Below are positions 30,430 through 38,551 of a stretch of DNA of 64,000 nt, one piece after another. The notes under the pieces were generated by a model. That model worked only from the letters and a program-made list of their open reading frames with translations, was not told the origin of the DNA and made no database searches. The stretch comes from Microbispora catharanthi. GTDB taxonomy: Bacteria > Actinomycetota > Actinomycetes > Streptosporangiales > Streptosporangiaceae. The first letter of the stretch is position 1. Each line of letters opens with the position of its first letter. The stretch covers positions 124,001-188,000 of the forward strand of contig NZ_VDMA02000012.1 in assembly GCF_006334915.2 (NCBI RefSeq), given 5' to 3'. A program made the position numbers and the translations under genes.

Positions 30430-31758
30430 CTATTCGGCCACCGCGACCCTGGCCTCCTGGCCGTCCACGGCCTCGGCGCGCTCGCGCCGCCAGGGGCCGT
30501 GGAACAGGAAGACGGCGGGCGCGAACAGCGCCAGGCACACCAGGGAGACCACCAGCCAGGTCTGCCAGCTCGTGGCCTCGACCACGTGCGGGATGACCAG
30601 CAGGCCGACCACGGCGATCGCCTTGGTGAGGAAGCCGAACAGCCCCCATGCCGTGCCCTGCAGCCGGGGGTCGACGTCCTCGGCGTCCTCGGAGTAGTTC
30701 GCCATCCACGGCCCGTACGCGATGCCGAGCGAGCCGCCGAGCAGCGCGCCGACGATCATGAGCATGCCGCTGGAGACGTCCTGGCCGCCGAGAAGCGAGG
30801 CCAGGTAGGCGGTGACGAGCACGGCCGCCACGGTGCCGCCCAGCGTGAACGGCTTGCGCAGCTGGGTGCGGTCCGAGAGGCGCCCGGCGACGATCAGGGT
30901 GATCAGGTTGAGGCTCCAGAAGCACGCCATGATCGTGGACGCCTCGGCGGCCGTGATGCCGAGCGCGCCGACCAGCATGGTCTGGCCGAACAGCGTGAGC
31001 GTGATGTAGAGAACCAGCCACAGCGAGATGCCCACCACGTGGGCCCAGATGTTGCGCCGGACGAACAGCGAGGTGGCCCTGGCCGGCCTGGTCAGGTCGA
31101 CGACGTCGCTGGCCTGGCGCTCGGTGTGCTGGATCTGCGCGCGCAGCTCGGGCGACAGGTCGGCGATGTTGAAGGCGATGACGATCGAGATGACCAGCGA
31201 GAAGCAGCCCATGATGACGAACTGCGATCGCCAGGAGTCATCGAAGATCGGCAGCGTCCAGCCCGCGACGGCGGCGGCGAGGAAGTTGGCCCCCACCGGA
31301 CCCCAGGTCCAGAAGCCGAACGCCTGAGCCCGGCCCAGGCGCGGTGAGAAGTCGCGGACCAGCGGCGCCGTGCTCGCCATCGCCACCCCGTCGACGAAGG
31401 CGAGCACGATCCTCGCGATCAGCAGGTCCCTCGAGCTGTGGACGAGCGTCATGGCGAAGCAGCACACGGCGGTCAGCAGCATCAGCGGGACCAGCAGGCG
31501 CACCCTGCCGATCCGGTCGGTGAGCCTGCCGCCGAGCGCCGACGCGATCGCCCCCGCGACCGCCGCCGCCCCGGACACCGCGCCGTACGTCGCGAGGGAC
31601 ATGTCGAGGTCCTTGAGGAGCAGCGGGACCACAGGGGCGATCTGCGCCTCATAGGAGCCGATGAGGACGGCCAGCACGGCCATCGTGAGGATCTTCATGC
31701 GACGGGCACCGGTGGGGTACTCGTCGAGCTCGCGTACGTAGGACAGGCCCATTGACAT
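30430..31758 (-). CDS. MFS transporter
   Basis: 442 residues, about 12 hydrophobic helices, with the MFS loop 2-3 motif GGRLTDRIGRVR and a cytoplasmic middle loop. It converges on the TetR gene (2 bp between stops) and is divergent from the VOC gene, with a TTCTAGAAT-type operator region in between. It is probably the uptake permease of the catabolic regulon. The substrate is unknown. Confidence 0.87.
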   Translation of the reverse strand: MSMGLSYVRELDEYPTGARRMKILTMAVLAVLIGSYEAQIAPVVPLLLKDLDMSLATYGAVSGAAAVAGAIASALGGRLTDRIGRVRLLVPLMLLTAVCCFAMTLVHSSRDLLIARIVLAFVDGVAMASTAPLVRDFSPRLGRAQAFGFWTWGPVGANFLAAAVAGWTLPIFDDSWRSQFVIMGCFSLVISIVIAFNIADLSPELRAQIQHTERQASDVVDLTRPARATSLFVRRNIWAHVVGISLWLVLYITLTLFGQTMLVGALGITAAEASTIMACFWSLNLITLIVAGRLSDRTQLRKPFTLGGTVAAVLVTAYLASLLGGQDVSSGMLMIVGALLGGSLGIAYGPWMANYSEDAEDVDPRLQGTAWGLFGFLTKAIAVVGLLVIPHVVEATSWQTWLVVSLVCLALFAPAVFLFHGPWRRERAEAVDGQEARVAVAE

Positions 31759-31791
31759 GCCTTTCTCGTCAGCCCCCGTCCCAGCGATGAG

Positions 31792-31907
31792 TTCTAGAAG
31801 CCAGCTCTAGAATTCATTTCCACGAATGCTCCGCCTCCTCACGGCTGGAGTCAAGGGTTGTGAGCATGGTGTTTCCTGGGAATCGGATGACTAGAATGAG
31901 ATTCTAG
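31792..31907. promoter_or_regulatory. TTCTAGAA-type operators between MFS and VOC genes
   Basis: TTCTAGAA at 31792-31799, TCTAGAAT at 31806-31813, and a perfect palindrome CTAGAAT-gag-ATTCTAG at 31891-31907. The same element recurs at 32459-32490, 42999-43083 and 45665-45690, always in intergenic DNA of this gene set. It is likely bound by the TetR protein at 43127. Confidence 0.72.
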
Positions 31908-31929
31908 GATTTCGATCGAAGGAGGACGG

Positions 31930-32442
31930 GTGGGCATCGCCGAGGAACTGGCCGGGCTGGACGCGGCCTTCGACCACACCGCCGTCGCCGCGCCGCGCGT
32001 CAGGGACCTGCTGCCGATCTACCGGGACCTGCTGGGAGGCGAATACCTCGGCGGGGGCGACAACGTGGTCAACGGCTACCGGACGCTCCAGCTCAGGTAC
32101 GCCAACGGGAGCAAGATCGAGCTGATGGAGCCGCTGGCCGGATCCTCGTTCTTCGACAGCTTCTTCGACCTCACCCGCGGCAGAGGCGGGGTCCACCACC
32201 TCAACTTCCACGTCACCGACATCGAGGCCGCCGTGGCGGCGCTGCGCGGGCGCGGCTACCGGCTGTTCGGCCTCAACCTCGCCGAACCCCGCTGGCGCGA
32301 GGTCTTCCTCCACCCGAAGGAGGCGCACGGCGTCCTGGTCCAGCTCGCCCAGCCGGGGCCGCGCGACCACGAGCCGGCGCCGTCTCTCGATGACCTGCTG
32401 GCCGGTCGCGGCCGGCGCGGCAACGGCGTCCCGAGTCCCTGA
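31930..32442 (+). CDS. VOC-family protein (methylmalonyl-CoA epimerase-like)
   Basis: 170 residues from GTG 31930 behind AAGGAGG. Two beta-alpha-beta-beta-beta modules are readable (FDHTAVAAPRVRDLLPIYRD and GGVHHLNFHVTDIEAAVAAL) with His and Glu positions suited to divalent metal binding. It resembles CoA-thioester epimerase-type VOC proteins. It is the first plus-strand gene after the operator region and belongs to the regulon with the DUF35/thiolase pair. Confidence 0.8.
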   Translation: MGIAEELAGLDAAFDHTAVAAPRVRDLLPIYRDLLGGEYLGGGDNVVNGYRTLQLRYANGSKIELMEPLAGSSFFDSFFDLTRGRGGVHHLNFHVTDIEAAVAALRGRGYRLFGLNLAEPRWREVFLHPKEAHGVLVQLAQPGPRDHEPAPSLDDLLAGRGRRGNGVPSP

Positions 32443-32458
32443 CAACGGACCCTCGCCA

Positions 32459-32490
32459 ACTCTAGATCGGAGTTCTAGAATCTGACTCTA
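32459..32490. promoter_or_regulatory. TTCTAGAAT-type operator upstream of DUF35-thiolase pair
   Basis: ACTCTAGA, TTCTAGAAT (32473-32481) and ACTCTAAG half sites are spaced by about one helical turn, immediately before the DUF35 gene. They match the other elements of the regulon. Confidence 0.65.
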
Positions 32491-32518
32491 AGACTTCCTC
32501 CGCCTTCGTAGGAGAACG

Positions 32519-32941
32519 ATGACCGCATCGCACAAGCCCGTCCCGAAGCCGACACCGGAGACCCAGCCGTTCTGGGACGGCACGGCGGAGGGACGGCTGC
32601 GCATCCAGCGCTGCGACGCCTGCTCGCGGCACTACTTCTATCCACGGCCCGCCTGCCCGCACTGCGGCTCCGACGACGTCACGTGGGTGACGGCCGGCGG
32701 CAGGGCCACCCTCTACTCGTACGTGATCAGCCATCGCCCGGCGCCCGGGTTCGAGCAGGACGGGCCGTACGCGATCGCGGTCGTGGAGCTGGAGGAGGGC
32801 GTGCGGATGATGACGAACATCGTCGGCGTCGAGATCACGCCGGAGAACCTGCCCCTGGACATGGAGCTGCGCGTGGTGTTCGAACAGCGCGGCGACGTGC
32901 ACGTGCCCCTCTTCGAGCCCGCCGGGGGTCCCGCCCGATGA
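32519..32941 (+). CDS. DUF35 OB-fold zinc-ribbon protein, thiolase/aldolase partner
   Basis: 140 residues. N-terminal rubredoxin-like zinc ribbon CDACSRHYFYPRPACPHCG (CxxC...CxxC), then an OB-fold (TLYSYVISHRPAPGFEQDGP). Family knowledge: DUF35 proteins pair with thiolase-fold enzymes, such as ChsH2 with the Ltp2 retro-aldolase in steroid side-chain degradation, and shape the CoA-substrate site. Its stop overlaps the ATG of the thiolase gene (ATGA), which supports the pairing here. Confidence 0.88.
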   Translation: MTASHKPVPKPTPETQPFWDGTAEGRLRIQRCDACSRHYFYPRPACPHCGSDDVTWVTAGGRATLYSYVISHRPAPGFEQDGPYAIAVVELEEGVRMMTNIVGVEITPENLPLDMELRVVFEQRGDVHVPLFEPAGGPAR

Positions 32942-34065
32942 ACATCGTCATCGCGGGCGCGGCCGAGACCGACGAGCTCGGCAAGCTGCCCCACATGTCC
33001 ACCGCGCAGCTCCACCTCCAGGCCGCGCGCAACGCTCTCGCCGACGCCGGGATGACCAAGGACGACATCGACGGCGTCGCCACCGTCGGCATGCCCGGCC
33101 CGATCCAGATCGCCCACGCGCTCGGGATCGCTCCGGCCTGGCTCGACGGCACCGGGGTGGGCGGCTCGTCCTTCCTCTTCCACGTACGGCACGCCGCCGC
33201 GGCCATCCGGGCCGGGCTGTGCACGACCGTGCTCATCACGCACGGCGAGTCCGGGCGGTCGCGGGTCGGCGCGCCCCGGCCGGCCCTCGGCCCCGACTCG
33301 CTGATCGGCCAGTTCGAACTGCCGTACGGCGTGCTCGGCCCGCCCACCATGTTCACGCTGACGGCGCTGCGCTACATGAAGGAGACCGGGCTCACGCACG
33401 AGCAGCTCGCGGAGGTCGCGGTCGCGCAGCGCCGGTGGGCGCACCGCAACCCCCGGGCCATGTTCCAGGACCTGATCACCGTCGAGGACGTGCTCGCCTC
33501 CCGGATGGTCGCCTACCCCTTCCACCTGCTCGAGTGCTGCCTCGTCACCGACGGCGGCGGGGCGCTGATCGTGACGACCGAGGAGCGCGCCCGCAGGTCG
33601 CCGGTCCATCTGCTCGGCTCCGGCGAGTCCGCCGAGTCGCCGATCATCTCCCAGATGGAGGACTTCACCACCTCCGCCGCCTTCCGCCGCTCCGGCGAGG
33701 CCGCCTTCGCCGAGGCGGGCATCTCCCACGACGACGTGGACCACCTCATGATCTACGACGCCTTCGCGCACGTGCCCATCTACGGGCTGGAGGACCTCGG
33801 CTTCGTCAAGCGCGGCGAGGCCGGGCCGTTCATCGCCGAGGGCCACACCTCCCCCGGCGGCCGCCTGCCGCTCAACACCAACGGCGGCGGCCTCTCCTAC
33901 ACCCACACCGGCATGTACGGGATGTTCGCCATCCAGGAGTCCGTACGGCAACTGCGCGGCGAGGCCGCCGCGCAGGTGCCCGGCGTCGAGGTCGGCGTGG
34001 TCCTCGGCAACGGCGGGATGTTCGCCTCCGCCGCCACGCTCGTCCTGTCCAACCACCGCCCCTGA
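32938..34065 (+). CDS. Thiolase-fold SCP2/Ltp-type enzyme, possible retro-aldolase
   Basis: 375 residues. The thiolase fold is clear (MSTAQLHLQAARNALADAGM, LGNGGMFASAATLVL), but the position of the N-terminal nucleophilic Cys reads TGVGGSSFLFHVRH, without Cys. Together with the overlapping DUF35 gene this favours the Ltp2-like branch, which cleaves beta-hydroxyacyl-CoA by retro-aldol chemistry rather than thiolysis. It might still be a degenerate thiolase. Neighbouring genes of the regulon supply CoA ligation, dehydrogenation and hydration. Confidence 0.82.
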   Translation: MNIVIAGAAETDELGKLPHMSTAQLHLQAARNALADAGMTKDDIDGVATVGMPGPIQIAHALGIAPAWLDGTGVGGSSFLFHVRHAAAAIRAGLCTTVLITHGESGRSRVGAPRPALGPDSLIGQFELPYGVLGPPTMFTLTALRYMKETGLTHEQLAEVAVAQRRWAHRNPRAMFQDLITVEDVLASRMVAYPFHLLECCLVTDGGGALIVTTEERARRSPVHLLGSGESAESPIISQMEDFTTSAAFRRSGEAAFAEAGISHDDVDHLMIYDAFAHVPIYGLEDLGFVKRGEAGPFIAEGHTSPGGRLPLNTNGGGLSYTHTGMYGMFAIQESVRQLRGEAAAQVPGVEVGVVLGNGGMFASAATLVLSNHRP

Positions 34066-34279
34066 CCCGCCGGCCCGCCCCTCCGGCCCGGTCCGCCGGA
34101 GGGGGTAGCGGATACGGGACGTGGGGCCGGCCGGGTCCCGCCGTCCGGTTGTGCGATCGCCGTCAGGAGAGCACCGCAGGTCGGCGATATGGACTGAAGT
34201 GGCGAGGGTCGAGGGTTGCGCACACACGCGATGTCCCTCTGCTCGACCGGCGAGGGGCTGACCGGTGGTCAGCCCCGGG

Positions 34280-34525
34280 TCACCCGGCCCATACCAGCTC
34301 ATAAATGGTGATCAGCTCGACATCGTCGTCGACATGAAAGTGAATCAGTCCGAGATCCCCGAAGGTGGCCTGCCGGTAGTCCCTACGCCCCGGATACAGG
34401 ACCTGGGCATCCCAAGGTTCCTCGATGAGATCCGCAGTCCGCTCGACCAACGCCGTCAGTGCCGCGTCGGGGAGATTCTTCATGTTGACAAGCACCGACG
34501 GAGCAAGGACTACGCGATAGCTCAT
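34280..34525 (-). CDS. RelE/ParE-like toxin
   Basis: 81 residues. YRVVLAPSVLVNMKNLPDAA, then LYPGRRDYRQATFGDLGLIH and FHVDDDVELITIYEL, resemble the RelE/ParE beta-sheet with an N-terminal helix hairpin. The start overlaps the stop of the upstream DUF6247 gene (ATGA). The gene order, antitoxin first, is typical of type II systems. It sits between the thiolase and secreted-protein genes with no link to the regulon. Confidence 0.75.
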   Translation of the reverse strand: MSYRVVLAPSVLVNMKNLPDAALTALVERTADLIEEPWDAQVLYPGRRDYRQATFGDLGLIHFHVDDDVELITIYELVWAG

Positions 34526-34827
34526 TGACGCCGTGTCCGAGCCAAGCGCTCCTCCCAGTCGGGAACGGCCTCCTCCAGGGGGACGAACTCGCCGGCTCCT
34601 TGGGCAGCCTCACGCGCACGTTGATCATAAGTCGGGTCGGCGAACGCGATCGAGTTCAACCACCACAGGTTGAGGAGTTCCGGAAGCCTGTGGTACTCGC
34701 CGGGTTCGCGCGCCGCCTCCCACGCCTCGTGGTACTGAGCGAGGAAGACCGGACGCCACTTCTCCGGTAGCGCCTGAAGAATGGCCTTCGGGTCATACCG
34801 AGGATCGTGGACGGGCTGTGCGCTCAT
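34522..34827 (-). CDS. DUF6247 protein, probable antitoxin
   Basis: 101 residues. The DUF6247-type pattern is DPRYDPKAILQALPEKWRPV with EYHRLPELLNLWWLNSIAFA. Such proteins usually precede RelE/ParE-like toxins in actinobacteria. It is acidic near the C-terminus (EFVPLEEAVPDWEERLARTR), suited to neutralising a basic toxin. Translationally coupled to the toxin gene. Confidence 0.78.
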   Translation of the reverse strand: MSAQPVHDPRYDPKAILQALPEKWRPVFLAQYHEAWEAAREPGEYHRLPELLNLWWLNSIAFADPTYDQRAREAAQGAGEFVPLEEAVPDWEERLARTRRQ

Positions 34828-35018
34828 GAATCCACCGTACCTGGCGGGCGCTGTCGCACCATGAGATCGGCCATGATCGGCCGTCAACGATCCCAGGAGA
34901 GGACCGGGTGTTCGCGGTCGGCGGCAACCCCTCGTACGACGAGGACAGCCAGGCGCGGATCTGGACGAGGTCCTGAATCGAGTCCACAACGCTGGCACCG
35001 AGGCCGGCGCCGTTCCGG

Positions 35019-36098
35019 TCAGATCGCCGACGTGTAGGTGACGAAGGTGCGCTGCTTCGTGAACGCGGTGCCGTTGAAACAGATCATCTTGTTGACGTAC
35101 GCGTTCACGGAACTGACCGACCAGAGGCCGCCGAGCTGGCAGTATTCGGGGCCGGGACCAAAAGCCGTCACCTGGACGTCGTCGGGGAGCACTCCCACGC
35201 CGGGGAATGTCACGGAACGGAACGGAAGGGCATCCTGCACCGTGTTCGGCACGATGATGGGGTTGTAGCTCCAGGCGGACGACGGCGGGTAAGGCCCGGG
35301 CGTGGTCGGGGACTCGTCCATCGTGTACGCGAAGTACTTCGGCGGCTTCGCTCCCCCGGTGATCGCTCGCTGCCGGGTGTAGCTCAGGGTCCAGCCGGTC
35401 TTGAGAGGCTTGCTGGTGGCGTCGAAGCAGCGCACCTCGACCACCTGCCCGGCCGCGCTCGGAGTCCAGTTGCCGACCTTGCACCGCGCGGGCTGCGCCG
35501 GGTCGACCGCCGTCACCTGGAGATTCCCGGTCGGTGTCGTGGGGAGCCCGGGCAGGGTGACCGTCCAGACCCCCACGGGTCCCGCCGCGACGCTGTTCAC
35601 TCCCGCGGTCGAGTTGTACGAGGAGACCACCGACGCGCCGTCGTAGTAGAGGTGGGCGACGGCCTCCGGCGGGGAGAGAGTGCCGCTGCTCTGCTCGTAG
35701 ACGATGGTGAACGGCACGATCACCGGGGCGCCGCCGTACTTGTAACACCGCACCTGAACCAACAGCCCCGGACTGCCGGGACCCCACTTGGCCACCTGGC
35801 ACCACTCCGGGTTGGGCGAGACGGCCGTGACGTGCACCACTCCGTCCATGAGCGTGATCGTGGGGAACGTGACATCGACCCGGGGCGGAATCAGGACGCT
35901 CGTGATGGCGCCCGCAGGCGAGAGGCCCTGATGGGCGGCCGGTGGAGGCCCCGCGAGCGCGTCGACGTAGGCGAACCCCCACATGTTCGGGACGGCCGCC
36001 CGAGCGCCCGTGGCCGCCGGGACGAGCCCCGCCGTCACCATGAGCGCGATGAAAAGCCGAAGGATGAACTTCCGGGTCCGGTGCATTTCCTCACCCAT
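35019..36098 (-). CDS. Secreted protein with three related Cys-containing repeats
   Basis: 359 residues (start 36098; ATG 36086 equally plausible). Signal peptide RKFILRLFIALMVTAGLVPA to about ARA. The mature part contains three diverged repeats. Each has a V-x-VTA..P motif, a Cys before KW/NW/LW, and a second Cys after V.VR/NKM (VHVTAVSPNPEWCQVAKWG; LQVTAVDPAQPARCKVGNW; VQVTAFGPGPEYCQLGGLW). One disulfide per repeat is likely. Function unknown; a surface or spore-associated protein is possible. Confidence 0.8.
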   Translation of the reverse strand: MGEEMHRTRKFILRLFIALMVTAGLVPAATGARAAVPNMWGFAYVDALAGPPPAAHQGLSPAGAITSVLIPPRVDVTFPTITLMDGVVHVTAVSPNPEWCQVAKWGPGSPGLLVQVRCYKYGGAPVIVPFTIVYEQSSGTLSPPEAVAHLYYDGASVVSSYNSTAGVNSVAAGPVGVWTVTLPGLPTTPTGNLQVTAVDPAQPARCKVGNWTPSAAGQVVEVRCFDATSKPLKTGWTLSYTRQRAITGGAKPPKYFAYTMDESPTTPGPYPPSSAWSYNPIIVPNTVQDALPFRSVTFPGVGVLPDDVQVTAFGPGPEYCQLGGLWSVSSVNAYVNKMICFNGTAFTKQRTFVTYTSAI

Positions 36099-36127
36099 CC
36101 GCCGTCAATGTGGAAGCGCGCCGCTCG

Positions 36128-36565
36128 TCAGTACTCGATGGGCTCGAAGGTCACGGTGCAGGGGACGCCGTTCAGCGTGAAGCCGGCGGGGTGCTCGTCG
36201 GCCCCGTTGGCGTTGAAACCGACCGTGAAACTCGCGCCGGGATCGATACTCTTCTGCCATGTCGGATTGGCGGCCTGGACGCTCGGCGGGGTCGCGGAGA
36301 ACGTCGCGTTCCAGCCGGTGGCGAGGGTCTGGCTGCCGGGGAATACGAACTGCAGGATCCAGGGGCTGAAGGCCCGGGTCCCGGTGTTGGCGATCGTCAC
36401 GTTGGCGTAGAAACCGGTCGACCATCCCAGGCTGGCGTAGGTCACGGCGCAGGCGTAACCTACCGGAGCGTCGGCGGGCGCCGCCGCCTGAGCGGGAGTC
36501 GCGAACAGCGCGGCCAGGAGAATCCCGGCCATACCGATCCCCGATGAAGCCTGCGGAAAACGCAT
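36128..36565 (-). CDS. Secreted stand-alone CBM2-like carbohydrate-binding protein
   Basis: 145 residues from ATG 36565 behind GGAGG. The signal peptide ends around TPAQAAA. The remainder is a CBM2-type beta-sandwich: N-terminal Cys (YACAVTYASLGWSTGFYANV), conserved ANVTIANTGT, PWILQFVFPGSQTLATGWNA, and a closing Cys (GVPCTVTFEP). Aromatic residues W at several positions fit a cellulose/chitin-binding face. No catalytic domain is attached. Confidence 0.85.
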   Translation of the reverse strand: MRFPQASSGIGMAGILLAALFATPAQAAAPADAPVGYACAVTYASLGWSTGFYANVTIANTGTRAFSPWILQFVFPGSQTLATGWNATFSATPPSVQAANPTWQKSIDPGASFTVGFNANGADEHPAGFTLNGVPCTVTFEPIEY

Positions 36566-36900
36566 GGATCCTCCTCCGGAGCGGCGCTCGATGAAACCGA
36601 TTTCAACGTGATCGTGAGCCACCCGGCATGCGCTGTCAAACAATTCCCGGAGCATATTTCGCGATTACTCGGCCCTGTCACGCCTACGTTCGCCACTTCA
36701 TGCGAGCCGAGCTGCCGGTTTCACCCTCGGCCACATACCGATTACTTTATCGAGGTCGACGGATCGGCCCTGATCGGCGTCGCGAATTGCGCTTTTCAGA
36801 CGCGCCAGATTATGCCCGAAATATGTCCGTCCGTCCGCGCGCGGCGGCGGGCGCCGCTGGACGGACGTGCCCGCACCCCCGTGGCCGGGCCGGTGTGCGC
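36566..36900. other. Intergenic region, no gene seen
   Basis: 335 bp between the CBM2-like gene and the HTH-DUF2690 gene. It is AT-richer than average, and I find no coding frame with a credible start or motif. It must hold the CBM2-like gene's promoter. Confidence 0.6.
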
Positions 36901-37857
36901 TCAGGGGTGTGCGCAGGACGTCTGGACCGTGTCGGAAGCCTGACCGTCGATGACGATCTGACCACGCGCCACGACGCATCCCACACGGGTGCTGAGCATG
37001 CCGGCCCAGTGCCGGTCGCGGACGAACTCCTCGTCGATCCGGCTCGCGCTGCCGTCGGCCGGCCTGAAGGTCTCCAGACGGACGCGGATGTCGTCGGAAT
37101 GGTGGTTGATGAGGGCGGCGTTGGGGTCAAGACGCGCCCATGCCTTCCCGCACCCGGCGGAGTAGCGCACCTCGAGGTTGCCCAGCCGCTGCGGTCCGGA
37201 CCAGATCTCCTGAGAGGTCAGCGTCACCGCCTCGATGCAGCCGGCCCGTGCCGGATCCGCCCCGTCGACCTTGCTCTGCCCCTGCTCGAAGGTGTAGGGC
37301 AGCACTTTCCTGGCCGGGGACCAGGCCATCGCGGGCGCCGCGCGCGGCCACAGGACCAGGGCGAGCACGCCTGCGCCGGTCAGGACGAGGACGACGCCGG
37401 CGGCGATCCACATCCCGCGCACCCGGCTCCCCTGCTTCCGGCTCCCCTGCTTCCGGCTCCTGGGCACCCGGCCGCGACCGACCGGCACGTCTCCCGCACC
37501 GTCTTCCGCACCGTCTCCGGCACCGTCTTCGATATCGGCTTCTGTGGTGGCGGAGGGCGGTTCCGCCGCCTCCGGCCCGGGCGCGAGGGCGTCCTGCCGA
37601 CCGGCGACGTCCAGCCAGCGCTGCCGCCACTCCTCGACGTCGCCGCCGCACGCGGCCACGTAGGCCAGTGTCAGCTCCAGGGTCGGCAGCGCCTGCCCGC
37701 CGGCGGCGCGGGCGAGAGCCGCGGCCGAGTAGTGCGCCTGCTCGGCGAGCTTGCGATACGACGGATTGCCCGCCTTCTCGCGTAATCGGCGCAACTCGTA
37801 GGCGAAGGCCTCAACCGGGCCGGCGTCCGGGTCCAGGGGGTTTTGCGGGCGGCCCAC
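36901..37857 (-). CDS. HTH - transmembrane - DUF2690 protein
   Basis: 318 residues from GTG 37857 (CCAGGAGAGCC upstream). Cytoplasmic XRE-like helix-turn-helix (FAYELRRLREKAGNPSYRKL, then AEQAHYSAAALARAAGG), a low-complexity linker with duplications (DGAGDGAEDGAGD and SRKQGSRKQGSR), one membrane helix (IAAGVVLVLTGAGVLALVLW) and an external DUF2690 domain with Cys residues (AGCIEAV, YSAGCGKAW, RVGCVVA, TSCAHP). It looks like a transmembrane transcription factor or signalling protein. Trigger and targets are unknown. The two secreted-protein genes downstream are candidates. Confidence 0.82.
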   Translation of the reverse strand: MGRPQNPLDPDAGPVEAFAYELRRLREKAGNPSYRKLAEQAHYSAAALARAAGGQALPTLELTLAYVAACGGDVEEWRQRWLDVAGRQDALAPGPEAAEPPSATTEADIEDGAGDGAEDGAGDVPVGRGRVPRSRKQGSRKQGSRVRGMWIAAGVVLVLTGAGVLALVLWPRAAPAMAWSPARKVLPYTFEQGQSKVDGADPARAGCIEAVTLTSQEIWSGPQRLGNLEVRYSAGCGKAWARLDPNAALINHHSDDIRVRLETFRPADGSASRIDEEFVRDRHWAGMLSTRVGCVVARGQIVIDGQASDTVQTSCAHP

Positions 37858-37984
37858 AGCGGCTCTCCTGGCGTGTCTCAGGGGTTGTCTCTGCGTTGTC
37901 TCGCGACATCCAAACCGTAGGCGACAACGTAATGGATCTCCACAATCGCTGACGCACCCCTTCGACAACACCTGTTAGGGAGAC

Positions 37985-38551
37985 ATGAGAGACATGCCGC
38001 GCCCGATCGCGCTCGCCCTTCCCGTCCTCCTGCTCGCCGTCTGCGCCGCCCCGGCCGCGGCCGCCCCGGCCGACGACGTCAGCGGGGGGAAATACTCCAT
38101 CCCCGTGCCGCCCACGGTGGACGTGATCGACTTCAACGATCCCGCCAAGGGCTGCCCCGGCGACGCCGCCAACCAGTACAAGATCGTGGGCGCCAACCCC
38201 ACCCTGACCGCTTGGACCTACGCCAACGGCACCCATCGATGCATCGAGGTCAGCTACCGGCCGAAGGTTCGCAAGCGCTGCGAGTTCTGGTTCATGACAC
38301 CCGGGAGCGAGTTCAGACAGTACGCCACCGGAAGGATCACGTTCCACTTCGAGTACACCGACCCCGACTCCCATCCGCGGGATGAGCGGGTCACCGTCGA
38401 CGAGCGCTTCGAGAGCGCCGTCAAGCTCGGTGAACACAGCGGCGTGGAGCGCATCTGGTTCGGCGACGACACCGGCCAGCGCTACCCCACCAAGATCGCG
38501 TGGGATGTGAAGGGCACCGCCGGGGGACTCACGCAGGTGTGCACGGCATGA
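37985..38551 (+). CDS. Secreted protein of unknown function
   Basis: 188 residues. The signal peptide ends around APAAAAPAD. The mature domain has four or five Cys (KGCPGDA, HRCIEVSY, KRCEFWF, QVCTA), probably two disulfides. Its stop overlaps the ATG of the next membrane protein gene (ATGA), so they are co-translated. It is divergent from the HTH-DUF2690 gene. No family recognised. Confidence 0.75.
   Translation: MRDMPRPIALALPVLLLAVCAAPAAAAPADDVSGGKYSIPVPPTVDVIDFNDPAKGCPGDAANQYKIVGANPTLTAWTYANGTHRCIEVSYRPKVRKRCEFWFMTPGSEFRQYATGRITFHFEYTDPDSHPRDERVTVDERFESAVKLGEHSGVERIWFGDDTGQRYPTKIAWDVKGTAGGLTQVCTA

Noticed and set aside
34908-34976. Short plus-strand frame VFAVGGNPSYDEDSQARIWT resembling the end of an oxidoreductase
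   Set aside because: Only 22 codons with no upstream homologous sequence. It may be a relict gene end but is too short to call.
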